64,000 nt of DNA from Trichoplax sp. H2. Lineage: Eukaryota > Placozoa > Uniplacotomia > Trichoplacea. The stretch is taken from NCBI GenBank assembly GCA_003344405.1, contig NOWV01000076.1, forward strand, positions 186,001 through 250,000. The letters are read 5' to 3'. Each line of letters starts with the position of its first letter. Position 1 is the first letter of the stretch. A program made the translations under genes and the position numbers. Shown here in pieces: positions 12,701 to 26,460 of this stretch. The notes beneath the pieces are model-generated. The model made no database searches and had not been told where the DNA came from. It saw only the letters and a list, made by a program, of their open reading frames with translations.

Positions 12701-15326
12701 GCTGTAGTGCATGAGAAAGATGCATATTTGCATTGTGCAATATTTAATGATGAAAAAGAGAACATTATAATATGCAACTTTTGTAGGATTCGTTCGCTGT
12801 TTATAATTTCTTTATGCTATCTTATATTCGATTGCAATTAACTGCGTTGATTCTTAGATTTATAGCCTTATTGGTAGCTTTGACACTTTTAAACTAGCAA
12901 CTGTGATGGATTCTAGCTCATTTTTAAATCATCTCTACATATGACTTTCTAATATATTTTCGCCGACGAATATTTCTATATTCGGTTGGGACAGCATTCA
13001 TTATAATAGGTAAAGTTATACACTCAGTCCTAGGGGAAAGATTTTTCATCATTTCATTATTTGCAATTATAATATTTATTAAATAAAATAAAAAGTTCGA
13101 AATGTATTTTTCTTGTTACACTCACTAAAGTATTTAAATACTGCTTCCGATTCAATGGTATACACGAATGAGTCTTCTATCCAATTGGATAGAAACCTCT
13201 TCATTGTGAAAAGAAACAGCTTGCATAACTTTACATTTTGTTATACTATACTTAAAGCACTAATATAGTCTGTTAAAGCCCTAAATTCGTAAATTCTTGC
13301 TCTTAATTCGTACATTAACAGGCTATTATAATTATGCATAACAGCAGGGATCGAGATTTACCGAAATCGTATAAAGTAAGAAAGCTAGCTCTCGCGTATC
13401 CACAAATCAACATATGCAAAACTCTAAAATATGATTTAAAAATAACTTAGCAGACGCACATGATTAACAGAAGGTTAATGTATTCAATTTGAAGCTTTCT
13501 TGTAAGTATGACGCCTAACTGATGGACGTACCGCTGAACGAAAATAGGAAGTTTATACTTTGGATGTTTACTCTGGTAATGATCCTTTTACCTAACTTAG
13601 GTTGTATTATTGCACGTTACAGCCTAAATTCCCTGACTTATCCAATCTTCCAGAAATTTTAATCTTATTTATCATTATTTAGCGGTAACTTATTTATCGC
13701 TAAGAACTTGGAAATGGATTAACAACTCTCATAGCGCTCACTATAGTCAAAATTTTCGTCCATCTTTGACCAATACTAGGCTTTATTCCTATTTTCTGAA
13801 TGGGTATTTTCCAGTATTGAATCTGTTAACTGTAACTCCATTTAAGAAACCAAATAATATTGATGTAGATAAGCTGGAAATAATTGTACGCAAATGGCTT
13901 ATTCTACGTGACAACATAGTTGTGACAAAGATATCTTGCCCCCTGTTTGTTAACAAACACAATCAATAATGAATTCTGTGACGCCAATTGGTATTGATGC
14001 AATGTGTTATTTCTATATTTTTTTCTTACTCCACCTATTGTTGACAGCATGGAGATAACAAGATTGAAAATGAAATAATAAAATAGCCAATCAACATGAT
14101 GTGGTTATTGTTCGGCCTGTAATGATCACTTAATCAAGATTGAAAATTGTATAAGGTATTCCATTTTCCATATTATCTCAATACGTAGGTTGATCAATTA
14201 GGTTATTATCTTACCTTCAAATAACCAGCCTTCATAAATGATTACAACAATAGAATAATAGATAAGATTCAATTAACGGTCCAGCATCTTTTATTGACTT
14301 GATACAGTTAATATTTAACATTTGTATTTTATCTTCTCTACTTTCAAATTTTTCCTTTTCAATTTTCTTTTCCATCCGACACTCAATACAGTACTATTAT
14401 CCTAAATATCATTCCATCATTATCTAACATCCAATCAATCATATACCTAAGGTATCTTATAAATCTTTGTCGAGAATTTTTTTCTAAACTAGCAACTTAC
14501 CTTATCATGCTCTACTATAATTATTTTTTCAATCGTGTATTACACGGGAAATGATGGATTTACTACTGCCATAGTTGTATGAAAAAAAGAAATATCTTCT
14601 ACGTTGTCTTAGACACGTTACTATTAACCTATTCGTCGCATAGATTTCTGTCTTCAGTTCATTTTAACTGTCATATCCTGCTCTAATTTGACATCAATTC
14701 AATTATAATAGAAACTGCCTGTGATGATCAAATGAGATATAAGAATTAATATTACAAGGTAGGTCGCTAAATCCTTGTACAATCCATGCTATAGATTTTT
14801 GAAATATACTTTTAGATGAAAACTGGGGTCTACTTCAAATGGCTGAATATTTCCTGGTATTCAGTTAAAATGATACATTCTAAACGATAACTAAATAATT
14901 TTTACTTGATAATTGAAATTGAATATTCGTTAACAGCATTATCTTGAATGTCATTCCTAACAGTCTTATTTTCATCCTTTTTCAATTTCTAACTGCCTCA
15001 GAAAATAATAATCTAACTTATTTTAATCAAGATCTACTGACAGCATGAACCAAGATATAATCAAGCTTACTGATTGAATCTAAATATCATTGAAAATAGG
15101 ATATGATTAAGAATCAATAGTCAATAGGGTGATTTGTGGTGGAAAAAAACCAAGATATTAAAGGTAGGATAAATTCATGCATTATCAAGCTGTTAATAAT
15201 GAAGTAATGGATTGAAACAATTTTCCTTTTAATCTTCTGCTTGTCCACAATCAATGCGATCTTTGAAGAAACTAATCTATTTGTTACTGTAGAAGCATTC
15301 CTTATCCTTTCTTTTCTTCTTTTAGG
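9702..15326. other. Gene-poor AT-rich stretch
   Basis: No recognised gene. The best open segment is 13766-13969 (+), about 67 codons, with the core NNIDVDKLEIIVRKWLILRD. It has no recognisable domain, and its flanks do not decide whether it is an exon. Bases 15304-15326 are a pyrimidine tract ending in TTTTAG, which looks like the 3' end of an intron in the 5' UTR of the arrestin-domain gene. Confidence 0.45.
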
Positions 15327-15359
15327 GCATATGCTATCTGTACATCAGATATTATCATT

Positions 15360-15533
15360 ATGGTTAAAGCTTTGACTTTGAAAGTTCAATTTTACGATAA
15401 CCGCGATATTTATTATCCCGGGCAAATTTTAGCCGGTTATCTCGATACTGATATCAGAAGAGATGTCCAAATCAATTATATTTCAGTTCGGTTATTAGGC
15501 CAGGCTAATAGCTCACCGCCAATGGGAATGGTA

Positions 15534-15564
<31 letters not shown>

Positions 15565-18500
15565 GCGACAGAGATGATTATCAACGACGTACAAGCACGG
15601 TTAAATTGGATGAAAATCAATATCAAGCGTCCATCATCGATCGAATAATTGTGCCTTGGGGTAAAGGTAAGAGAAGTTTATCATTCTTGCAGGATTGACC
15701 TTGATGAATACTATCATCAATTGAGGCTCAAATTCAATGTAACAGAATACTCTCCTTTCAAGCATTTAAGAAATTAAAATTTCTTTCTTCCAATTTGATT
15801 ATGGTTGATTTTGATCCTAACAAATTGCTACTAATGCTAAAAGTAGCATCGATCAATTTTATCCGTTTCCTCTAAAAAGACAGGAAAATTAAATAGCCTT
15901 TACAATAAATCCTAAATCTACCCATTACTCTCTCTCTCTCTCTCTTCCTCCCTCCATCATGATAGGAATTAACAAAGATCAATTTCATATTTATGATTAG
16001 TATTGTACCTATTTAGGTGATATTCCCATGTTACTGCCCATTTTACACCTAGAACTCGTAGGCGTTTACTAGTAATAATAATTTTATTAATTATTATTTC
16101 GTACTTTGGCTATTTTTTGCCATTTTTGAAAAACTATCGACTTAGTACGCATTACAGCAACCAATTAATACTTATTCTCATATTAGAGTCTAGACATTTC
16201 CAACGATGACTATCCATTTTTGAAGCCACCTTTGCACGAATAGTTTGCATGAGGAGTGCTCTTGTATTGCCGTTGGAGCAGTTATTATATCATCCAAATT
16301 GAATTGTCCATTCATTTTCAAGCCTTTATAAATATTCTTACACCATTCTACTGATATTCTACTGACAAGTTAAACAGGAACTTTATGGCTTGATGAATTG
16401 CAATTGTTGCAAATTGATTAATATAATTTGTAACATTCAAATGTGCCTTCGTACATTTCAACTGAAACTACAGTCAATATTGCACGTGATAGAAGGGATT
16501 TGATTAACTTTATTGCCGGAAAATATATTCATCATTTGAATAAAATCTGTTCCGATTTTTTCTGATCTGCTTATATTGCCATCTTCATTCTGTAACTCTA
16601 TTAAAATTGGTTTGGTGGTTGGTAATCATAATATTTGATCTTTAAATACCAAAATCGGCTCGTCATCATTGCATGCAGATACAATAAACATTCTTCGAGT
16701 TAACTTACATCCAATACAGCTACTCTTACCTAATGTGTCAAAGGTATTTAACATCTTTATTTCTTACCTATACTATCAGTATATTCAATTAGTATACATT
16801 TCTCTCCACATGATCAGAGCATTCTATTCAAGATTGTGAATACTTACTTTTATTACGGAATAATTGACTAGTGGCATGCTAGACTAGATTATGCTCTTCA
16901 ATCAGAGCATGATATTCAAGATTGCAAGTTCTTTTCCAAAGCAATATATGGATAATACTGTCCTTGTTTAGTCATCTAGCTTATTTATTTAAAACCTCTA
17001 TTAACATATTATAAAGTAAGATGCTTCACAGCATTCAAAATCTTCCAATTCTAAACAAATGGAGCTAAATTCTAGCTCTAGTTTATGTTATCATTAATTT
17101 TAGGATGCTATATCTCTAACCTTGCAGTGATATGTCATGGTTTTTCATTCTGCAAACTACTTTTTATGATGACAATTAACTTTACTTTTTATCACAAAAA
17201 TTTCTACCATATTTTCAATTTCTACTATTGCTTTAACTAATAATGGCGGAATATTCTACACCAATCCATTCTAACCTCTATTATCATAATTTAAGATCAT
17301 AATACATTTATTCCCTGATTATTGTGGCATGATTTTTAATATTGTATATGCATGTTAAGATTGCATGACAATTAAACTTTATTCTCTTACCCAGTAAATT
17401 TGACTTCTTCATTTTAAATCTCTACTACTGTATTAAAAGGCCATCAAAGATGTTAGGTATTCTAACATCTTCTAGACGTAGCCTTTCCTATCCTAATGTA
17501 AAAAGCTATATCTGTATTAATTATTACAGCAAAAATTTCCAAGATTGCAAATCCTTCCTAATTTTACCATTACTTTCCTCCCATTTCTTAGAACTCTATC
17601 CCTATTTTGAACCTCCATTGTAGGACTAAAGGAGGTAGAATAATCAATATTCTGATTTTCTATCTCAGTCTTCATAAAGTCAGGCTGTGAAGCCTCTGGC
17701 ATTTTATTATCATACTTCAACTTTTGCAATATACGAGCATGTATGTAGCCATTACAAAAGCCCATTTTTCCTTTTTCTCCAAGACTGATCTTATGATTTT
17801 GAATCTCTTTTCTCAATCCTTTGCATGTATATGCATATTTCAAATCCGTCTCTATTCTTTTAAGGCTCAAAATGGCAAAGTTTATTCGTTACTGTCAAGA
17901 CTGCAGTCCTTGTATCGCTGACTATATTCGTAATTCATTTTTTCGAACTAGCTCTTCAAAGACAAAAAATGGTAAAGTACATTTATTACTTTTAGGACTG
18001 CGATACTTGTATCGCTGACTATATTCTACATAGTTCATTTTTTACTTTGAATTTCCTGCCTCAGTATTTTGCATCTTTACTTCGAATAGCTTTACTAATA
18101 TAAGGCTAAAGATCGTGGGCTATTTAAAATTTTTAGTTATCAAGTCTACAAAGCTTGTACTTGAATATGAAAACATTTGGCCATTTTTAGGACTTTATAT
18201 TCTACTTTATACGACAATCGGTTTTAAATTTACAATCCTTTTTTTCATTTTAATTTTGGGACTTCATTACCGTTATCTATAATAATGATTCGAAAGGTCG
18301 AGGAGTTGTTCTCAATTAATTGTCTAGGCTTTGATTAGAGGTCAAAATAACATGCATATATTATTAATCTGTAACCTTTCAGTCCCTTTCCAAGTTTCAT
18401 ACCTTTGTTTTAAATTCTAACCTTAATTTGTGATACAGTTGAAGGCTAAAATTAAAAAATAGAATCTCATTCTCTCATTTCACATATTCATCCATTCTAA

Positions 18501-21500
18501 TGAAAAAGGAAATGTCTTGCTATATCAATCTACATCTGCTATTCTCTTTTTATCTCGATATTTATATCTTTATTCCTCATCTTTCACTATATCCTCTTCC
18601 TAATTGCCGCATCTCTGTTCTACATATTGAGTATTATCTTCTTTTTCAACGTGTCACTAAAATGGAAAAATCTAACTTTATTTTCATCATTCTTTGTTTT
18701 CTATAGTTATGAGATGATATATTTGTCTCTATTCATTTGCACGTAGCTATTCTTAAATATTTCTGATACTTCTATCTTTATTTCAATGGCTTACTATTAG
18801 TTTCGAGGAACAAAAATAGACTAAAACTGAACATATCAGCTCAATTTCATTATTTTATGCTTTTATCACATACCAATAAGTAACATCCGCCATGTTAGTC
18901 TACACCAGCTGTTCTATAATATCCCGTTATTCGAAAGTCTACAGTTAGAGGATAAGGTTAGGGTTCGTATTTTAAATCTTTTTTCATTTCTTCTTTATAA
19001 ACCTAAATATTAAGGATATAATATTCACTGATTGTCTTATTCTTTTGTGATTCAACTAGTTAGATCAAGTTACTTTTGTAAACCTTTCTCTATATTTATC
19101 ATCTACCTATTTTATGCTATTACAAGTACTGTTTATGTTGGTAGCGGTAACTAACATAACCATCTCCTCAATTATTTTTTCCTTCACCATTCAATCTCAT
19201 GCTATCGAATTGATAACCATAAAATGTCTATCCATATCATAGACATTTTAACATGACAATTACATAATAGATAGATAATAACTTTTCAATCCAAGATCAG
19301 CAATATCGTCCGAGTATCAGTTGTAAATGAATTTTAACTTGAAGATATTGATTAAAGTTGATGATATTTATATTTTAGCATTGATGAAAATAATACTTGG
19401 TATTTTAAAATATGTCATAACTTTCACTGAAATCAAATTCTGATCTGTATCATATAGTGACATCGGAAATATCCTACCCGAAACTGCTAAAGTTTTTGAA
19501 TAAAAACCACATGTCCTACTCAAATCATGCCACTCTATCTAGTAAAATTCATTAAATAATTAATTTCCGAATGTACAGTAAGGGACAACAACATTATTTC
19601 CATACCCACTATCAGAAATAATGATTTAATAGCTTTTTAAAACGATATGAATGATTAAAAGGCTTACATTGCGGTCTAATAATATGCTATTCCACAGTAT
19701 TGCATTAAATCGATTTCCGCAATATATCAAAATTCTTTATCTTAAGATGTATTTAATATAAATTAACTCTATAATACTACCTTTCTACTAGGATAAATTA
19801 CAGCATTTTCTCCCTTACTCTACATTATTAGTAACTTTTTTAATTTTCTACATCCAAATTTTTGTTGAAATGAACTACTTACTAATGCAACTTACGATGA
19901 TTAAATTATTACTGAGCTACTGACAGTTTCAGACTATTTTCCAAAATTTCAAACATCTATTCTATTCAAATCTGCTTTACTAATAAGTTTGGCACATTTC
20001 TGAAACTCTTTAATTTTTAAATGTAACTCACAATGACTTTACATTATTAATATTTCTTATTATAATTTAACATACCTAATTTGCGCTGAATTAAACTGCT
20101 TACGGTGTAGCCGGCGATGACGAAGTTATTGCTGCACTACTGACAAGACAGGTGTTTAACTATTCCTGAACATCTTAAAATATTAAATATAACTTATAAT
20201 GACTCTACATTTGTCATAAAGCAGCTTTTCAACAAGATCACGTAATGTACGATCAATAAGTCAATTCCTTGAACCACGTATCAAGGAACGATATCTGCAA
20301 CTATCAGCAACACTTTTGCTTTACTTACAGACTGCACAAAGGCTTAGACGCCTCGTATTTTACGTTAAACACTAAGTTTAAGAATTAACTATATTATACG
20401 ATATACTACATTTATATACTCTTCCTCAATAGTTCATGAGTCATAGTTAGTACGATTACTTTTGGAATCATTCACTGAGTATTTACGAACATAGACATCT
20501 GATGACTAATACAGAATAGTCAGATTACGATATGTCCTATCACGGAACATTTCCACAATAATTTGCAATCTACCATAAGTAAGTTACAATCACAACGATT
20601 CGAACTGTAAGTAGATAATTCGCATTCCCTAATATATAGCTAATAATTTGAAAATATGTATATGTGCCACTGTCATAAAAAGGCAGTGCTATATTAAAAC
20701 ACAGCATAACCAAATTAGAAGTTAACTGTATAAGGATAGGCTGACAAAATTATCCTAAGATTGATTTTTCTACTCTAATAGAGTATATAACACTGTCACA
20801 ACATTATTAATATTTTTAGAACTTTTCATATCCAATTTATAGTAAATTAATTACGTACAGTGTAGCTTGTGACGATAAAAATTATTACTGGACTACTTAC
20901 AAGACAAGTTTTAAATTATTTCTGGCCTTCCCAAAACTTCAAATACCTATCCTAAATTATTCAGCTCTGCTAACATCATAATATTCAATATACTGACTAA
21001 ACCATTTACAGTTTAAGATGATAAAACTATCACAGTTTTGCTTAATCATCAGATGAACTAAAAAGTATTGCAAATATGGATCATAAATTACTTTATCTTG
21101 CTAGCATGTGCAAACTGCTTTAGGATGAAATATTTATAACTCAAGAAGGTGAAATTACTTTTAGTTTTCTTCTCTCGACATAAATTGTATACTCTTATCT
21201 GACCTATGCTATATTATACTGTTCCACTAATACACTTTACAACTTCGATATCGAAAGATTGCCAACTAAACCACTTAAGCCACTATTTTCCGAATCACAG
21301 ATGAAGTTCGATTATTTTAGGCAGTCCTATGGTTGCAAATAATGATTATAGACTATTCAGTCTAGTTATTATTTTAAAAATCAAGCTTATTACATTCAAG
21401 TACATCCTAAGATTATGCGATGATTGCTTTGCCTAATTAGGACATAAATTTAGGGATAGCTACATCGCTTGCTAATTTAAATAGCTATCATAAATAAGTT

Positions 21501-24500
21501 ATTTTCTTTTACTTATATTTTCTGGTAAGCTTTCAATTTAAAAGCCTGGTTATATGTACTAAACTACTTAGAGCCTGAAATGGAGCCAGCAACATTGTTT
21601 ACAAAATGGAGGCTTAAATCTGAGTTATTTCAAACAGTCACAGCAACAAGAATAGATTTAGAAAAAGCAATGACTTCCCAACACCTTTAGCCTTGGTTAA
21701 ATTCTAATTATTTAAATTTTATTTGATTTAAATTGATTATTGCTATTTATTCTTCCCAAATCAATCATAATGATGTTTAACGTAGTTATGATCTTCCATC
21801 CAGTATAAATCTAGTATAAATAAAACATCGATATCCTCAAAGGCAATAAAATTCCGACTAAAATCTTAAAGACCGACTGCGATCTTGCATCAATTTCTGG
21901 CGAAATATTCTAAAATGAGTTTTAAATGTCAATTTCTATTTATGCTATCCAATGCCATTTAAATTAGCCATCTATGACTCATATTCAATACGAGAATCAT
22001 TTCATTATAACCTAAAGAAGTCAATAAAGCAATTTTTCCTTTGATCTATATATATACATTAAAGTCAGCCTGACATAAAAGGAGAAAATTAGCTAGTGAG
22101 CACCTCCTACAATTCAATAATTTTTCTTTCCGCTTCTCAATAACGGAAAATAACCTTGAATTTGTTAACCATTTTATGATTGAACTACACCTATAATTAT
22201 AATTAAAAGTAAGATCGCTATTTTTGCCAAAGATTCAATATATTATCAATATAGAAGAGAAATGGAAATGAATTCGAGATTAATGTTTTCCAAACACTGT
22301 TATTCCAGTACAATTAAAACGGAGCTAGTAGAAAGCATATCAAACGTTGGGAAATGTTGAGTAATAATAAGTTTATTATATCATNNNNNNNNNNNNNNNN
22401 NNNNAATCTGAGTTATTTCAAACAGTCACAGCAACAAGAATAGATTTAGAAAAAACAATGATTTCCCAACACCTTTAGCCTTGGCTAAATTCTAATTATT
22501 TAAATTTTATTTGATTTAAATTGATTATTGCTATCTGTTCTTCCCAAATCAATCATAATGATGTTTAACGTAGTTGTGGTCTTCCATCTAGTATAAATCT
22601 AGTATAAATAAAACATCGATATCCTCAAAGGCAATAAAATTCCGACTAAAATCTTAAAGACCGACTGCGATCTTGCATCAATTTCTGGCGAAATATTCTA
22701 AAATGAGTTTTAAATGACAATTTCTATTTATGCTATCCAATGCCATTTAAATTAGCCACCTATGACTCATATTCAATAAATAATTTTTCTTTCCGCTTCT
22801 CAATAACGGAAAATAACCTTGAATTTGTTAACCATTTTATTATTGAACTACACCTATAATTATAATTAAAAGTAAGATCGCCATTTTTGCCAAAGATTCA
22901 ATATATTATCAATATAGAAGAGAAATGGAAATGAATTCGAGATTAATGTTTTCCAAACACTGTTATTCCAGTACAATTAAAACGGAGCTAGTAGAAAGCA
23001 TATCAAACGTTGGGAAATGTTGAGTAATAATAAGTTTATTATATCATATCCTATTTATTTTCAATTACGGCTAAAGTTGCTCATTCCTCATCATATTAAG
23101 GCATTAAAAATGTCGAACCAAAGCATTTCTACTCATTTTTATGCTATACGATTATGATTTAGGGTCTTTTAGAATGGATGCAGTAACAGCTTTCGTATCC
23201 CATCTAATTCTTTAGCCCTTTTTTGGTCTTAAAGCTGCACTAAAATGAAAATTTTAATACCTATAGGTAACTTTGCAGACGATCAAAAGCCAATTCGACA
23301 CGACATTTTAACTGCTGGACACCATAGATTTCCTTTTGCATTTGTCTTACCCGAAGAAGGTTTACCATCCTCAGTCAAGGCTGGCTCCACATTTACCATC
23401 AATTATCAAATTTCAGCTACGATTGTTTTTCCTCATCGCCCTTCTTATACTGTGCATCAATCTTTTTTCATCTTTGAAGTAGTTGATGTTAATTTGCCTC
23501 GTTATGTTGTAAGTCCTAATGTCATCCTGTTGTTGATTCTTATATCATTAAATATACTAACATTGATTGCTTGATACAATATAGAAATCATCTAAAACCG
23601 ATACGAAAGAGATTAAAATATCCAAATTATGCTGCCTGCATGGATCCATTCGAATAACGGCCTCAACAAATCATGTAGGATTTCGTCCAGGAGAACCAGT
23701 TTGCATGAATGTTAGAGTCCAAAATAACAGCCACAAAATCATTCGTTATTTACGTGCTAAATTAATTCAAATCGTGGAAATTAAAGGTAAGTTAGAAAGG
23801 CAATAGTTTAATCTAATCAAATTACTTTAATTACAACTTAAAGAGAGCCGAAAAATAGGATAATGCTATTAATCCGAATTCATTCTATGTCTGTCACTAC
23901 ATTTACTACCGTAATTTAATATGGTACATCCGACGGTTAGCGAAATTAAAGCAATTTAACCGCACTATCGAGCATATTTGCTCGGAAAAACATTCTATCA
24001 AATCAATCGTTCAAGATGAAGAACTTATATGGGAAAAGGAACCTTTACAAATACCTTCAGTGCCTCCAACGGTGAATTCATGTCCTGCAATTAGCATTAA
24101 TTACGCTGTTGAAGTAAGTAGCACAAATAGGATATACTATTTACCGTAATTTCATTAGAATCACGCCTTTTTTCTCGCCTTTTTTCTCGACACTGTCTTC
24201 TATTCCATGTTAATAACTAGCATATTAGCTATCGCTGATTTTACATTTTCTTGTAAATAATTTTCGGCTCAAGCCGGAAGCTAGCATACGGTAGTAGCGT
24301 AGTTGATGATGATCCAAAATGGCCAAAGTAGATCATTCGTTCAGAATAATTTCTAAATACTACCTTATAGCTATACTCTCCTTTCAAAATGCGCCAAGAG
24401 CATCCAAGATTAATCGTAATCGCTATTAGTCGAATTGTTTGCTAATAAAGCAATTATATGATGACTAGTGTATAATTAAACAGATTATAACACCCATTTA

Positions 24501-25057
24501 CTACACTTAAGTATAAATTTTATTCTAGCTCTAAACTATAATGCATCGTTTTTTTTAAAATAGAAGCTATATTTAAAATCATAATAGAGGCAAAGTATAT
24601 CATTCTCTCGGGAATAAATTATAAGGGATATCGATTAAAGGAATGAATTTTGTGCCTTTTATTGTAGATACAGGCAGTCTTGCCACGTAAATATCATCTA
24701 GTCGTTCGAATTCCGATCACTATTGGCACAGTTCGGTTATTTATAAATACTTCTGCATCGGTTACTGCCTATCGCTCCGGAGTAGACACAAATTGTCGTC
24801 TAGGTAAGTTATAAACTAAACCAGATTCATTTTTATTAGCAGGAGTTATAAACAGATCAAATTAATATGCCAAATTACTTACTCAATATATTATGTAAAG
24901 TATTATCAATCATTAAATAACTCCTATTGCTCTTCTTAAACACTTGATAGATGGTTCTGAATCCGTTAAACAACAACTTAAGGGTACTATTAGTGATGCC
25001 GTTGCATTTAAAGACGTTGAGCTCGATTTTAATGAACGTCGTCAAGCTTCTCTTTAA
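15360..25057 (+). CDS. Arrestin-domain-containing protein (ARRDC-like alpha-arrestin)
   Basis: Six exons join in phase to give 382 residues: 15360-15666, 23279-23508, 23585-23786, 23941-24113, 24674-24803 and 24951-25057. The N-arrestin fold starts at VKALTLKVQFYD and includes AGHHRFPFAFVLPEE. The C-arrestin fold runs from FRPGEPVCMNVRVQNNS through LQIPSVPPTV to VVRIPITIGTVRL; these are hallmark alpha-arrestin segments. Alpha-arrestins are cytoplasmic adaptors for receptor ubiquitination and endocytosis, usually through C-terminal PPxY motifs that bind NEDD4-type ligases. No PPxY is present here: the tail is short and ends in NERRQASL, and the protein is shorter than typical vertebrate ARRDC2-4. 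A run of ten Asp (residues 59-68, GAT repeats) interrupts the N-domain. Intron 1 is about 7.6 kb, inflated by the tandem haplotype copy. An upstream acceptor at 15326 suggests a non-coding first exon. Confidence 0.9.
15534..15563 (+). repeat. (GAT)10 microsatellite encoding poly-Asp
   Basis: Ten uninterrupted GAT codons inside exon 1 of the arrestin-domain gene. The run is likely length-polymorphic and adds an acidic loop between N-domain strands. Confidence 0.95.
16800..18050. repeat. Diverged tandem repeats of about 100 bp in intron 1
   Basis: Recurring cores such as TTCAAGATTGC (about 16830, 16918, 17529) and the exact 19-mer TGTATCGCTGACTATATTC at 17911 and 18008, 97 bp apart, with similar flanks (AAAATGG.AAAGT before, TTCATTTTTT after). 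The copies are old and imperfect. The open frames here (for example 17517-17870, -) follow the repeats and are not genes. Confidence 0.6.
19820..21060. repeat. Diverged repeat family of about 200-250 bp
   Basis: At least three related units (near 19826, 20042 and 20803) share the order ACATTATTAGTA/ATATTT, then a GATGA..AAATTATTACTG core, then ACTACTGACA..GACA and TTTC.AA.CATCT. They lie within intron 1 of the arrestin-domain gene. No coding potential was seen. Confidence 0.5.
21617..22384. repeat. Left flank of assembly gap 2 (haplotype copy, long allele)
   Basis: Aligns to 22405-23047 with a few substitutions. It has 125 extra bases (21991-22115) bounded by the 8-bp direct repeat ATTCAATA at 21983-21990 and 22112-22119. 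Confidence 0.85.
22385..22404. other. Assembly gap of 20 Ns
   Basis: Twenty Ns separating two near-identical copies of the same intronic sequence. Confidence 0.99.
22405..23047. repeat. Right flank of assembly gap 2 (haplotype copy, deletion allele)
   Basis: Near-identical to 21617-22384 apart from the missing 125 bp. It continues into the unique sequence leading to exon 2 of the arrestin-domain gene, so this copy is collinear with the gene. Confidence 0.85.
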
Positions 25058-25386
25058 TTTGCATGGCAGAAAAAACTATCATTAGCTGTATCATTTTCTG
25101 TTTCTAAGCTAATTAAATACAATGCTTTGATAGGCAATGTCATATTAAGTCTTTACTTATCATTATTGGCATAGCGATGTAAAATTTCACTTTGTAAAGT
25201 AAATCTCTGAGTTTTCTATGAGCATTGATAATGCGTTCGTAAACAAGAATGCAATTAGCTGCGCTAATTAGTAAAAGATGCAGGAATTTATATCGAATTT
25301 ATAACAGTTGCAATCCTTTAATTTGTTGCAACTATAATAACTAATCTTGCGTGCATATTATTAAGGATAGACTCTGATCTCAATGA

Positions 25387-25551
25387 CTGCAATTTTGTGA
25401 TGATACCGTAACTATAATTGGAATTGATCCATTTTGTCTAAAAGTAGATATATACTGCTTTAGCCGTGATGCATTAAGAAAAAATTTTAAAGAGATTCAT
25501 AGAGGATTTTATGTTGGCGAATACGATTGCCGTTTTTTATCGATACTATGA
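25387..25551 (+). other. Short open segment of coding-like composition, unidentified
   Basis: Fifty-four codons are open between an in-frame TGA and the closing TGA. The middle reads GIDPFCLKVDIYCFSRDALR and the end GFYVGEYDCRF, more protein-like than the surrounding AT-rich noise. There is no start codon near the beginning and no clear splice sites. It may be a fragment of a lost gene or an unrecognised exon. No family is recognised. Confidence 0.25.
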
Positions 25552-26120
25552 ACTGTATTGAATTCATTTTTATTAGTAATAGAAGATGTTAATTTGATGA
25601 TCCTATCTATATATGAGATTTATTCACAAATATTAATACTAGATAATCCATAACTATAATTCCACAATATCAAGATTGAAAATAAATTCGAATCGTTTCC
25701 TAATTTATGAATGGGCAACTTTATCTTCCACGATGATCTATCAAGATAACTCACTATCATCATATAATTTATAACATGAGCATTTTTGATGTTTAAATCT
25801 TCAATCAATTTTGGTGCTTAACTATCAAGGTAGAATACTATCGTCACTGTTGAGAATGATATAATGTTTTCTTATTCTAAATGTGGAGCCTCAGACCATA
25901 TTTTATAAATAAGTACCGAATTATTGTATAACAATTCAAGATAATTGGAATTATAGACGGGCATTCTAAATAAAATTTTATTCAGCTGATCAAATCTATA
26001 CTATTTCTTTCTTATAAACTAAAAATGGAAACTAAATTATTGGTGTTAAAGGGTATATCCAGTTCAGTATCTATTTACATTAGATTAATTCTCTCTCCGT
26101 CTCTTCGTGGCATAATAAGA

Positions 26121-26460
26121 TTACTCCAATTGTAGAAGGCAAAATAGTTTATTAGATAACGTATATTTTATTGATAAAATTGAGTTGTTTAATAGATGCT
26201 AAGTCGCAGACTGTTTCCTCTTTTATCTCAATATCTATTTGAATTCCAATCTATAGCGGATAAAACAGTTTATTAGGTATGTTTTATTGATAAAGCTGCA
26301 TAGTTTAGTAAAAACTAAGTCAAAAGCTGTTTTTCTTTTATCCTTATATCTAACTGTACTCCAATCTATAGCGGATTAATCAGTTTATTGGTCATATTTT
26401 ATTAAAGAAATTGAGTAGTTCAATGGATGCTAAGTCGCTGATCATCTTCACTATCCTGGG
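26121..26460. repeat. Three tandem copies of a ~118-bp repeat
   Basis: Units start near 26121, 26241 and 26358. Each contains a CCAAT(C/T)..TA(T)AG.GG stretch, then CAGTTTATT, TTTTATT.A, and CTAAGTC(G/A) in fixed order. They are moderately diverged. The unit CCAATCTATAGCGGAT is the most conserved part (26245 and 26360). Confidence 0.7.
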
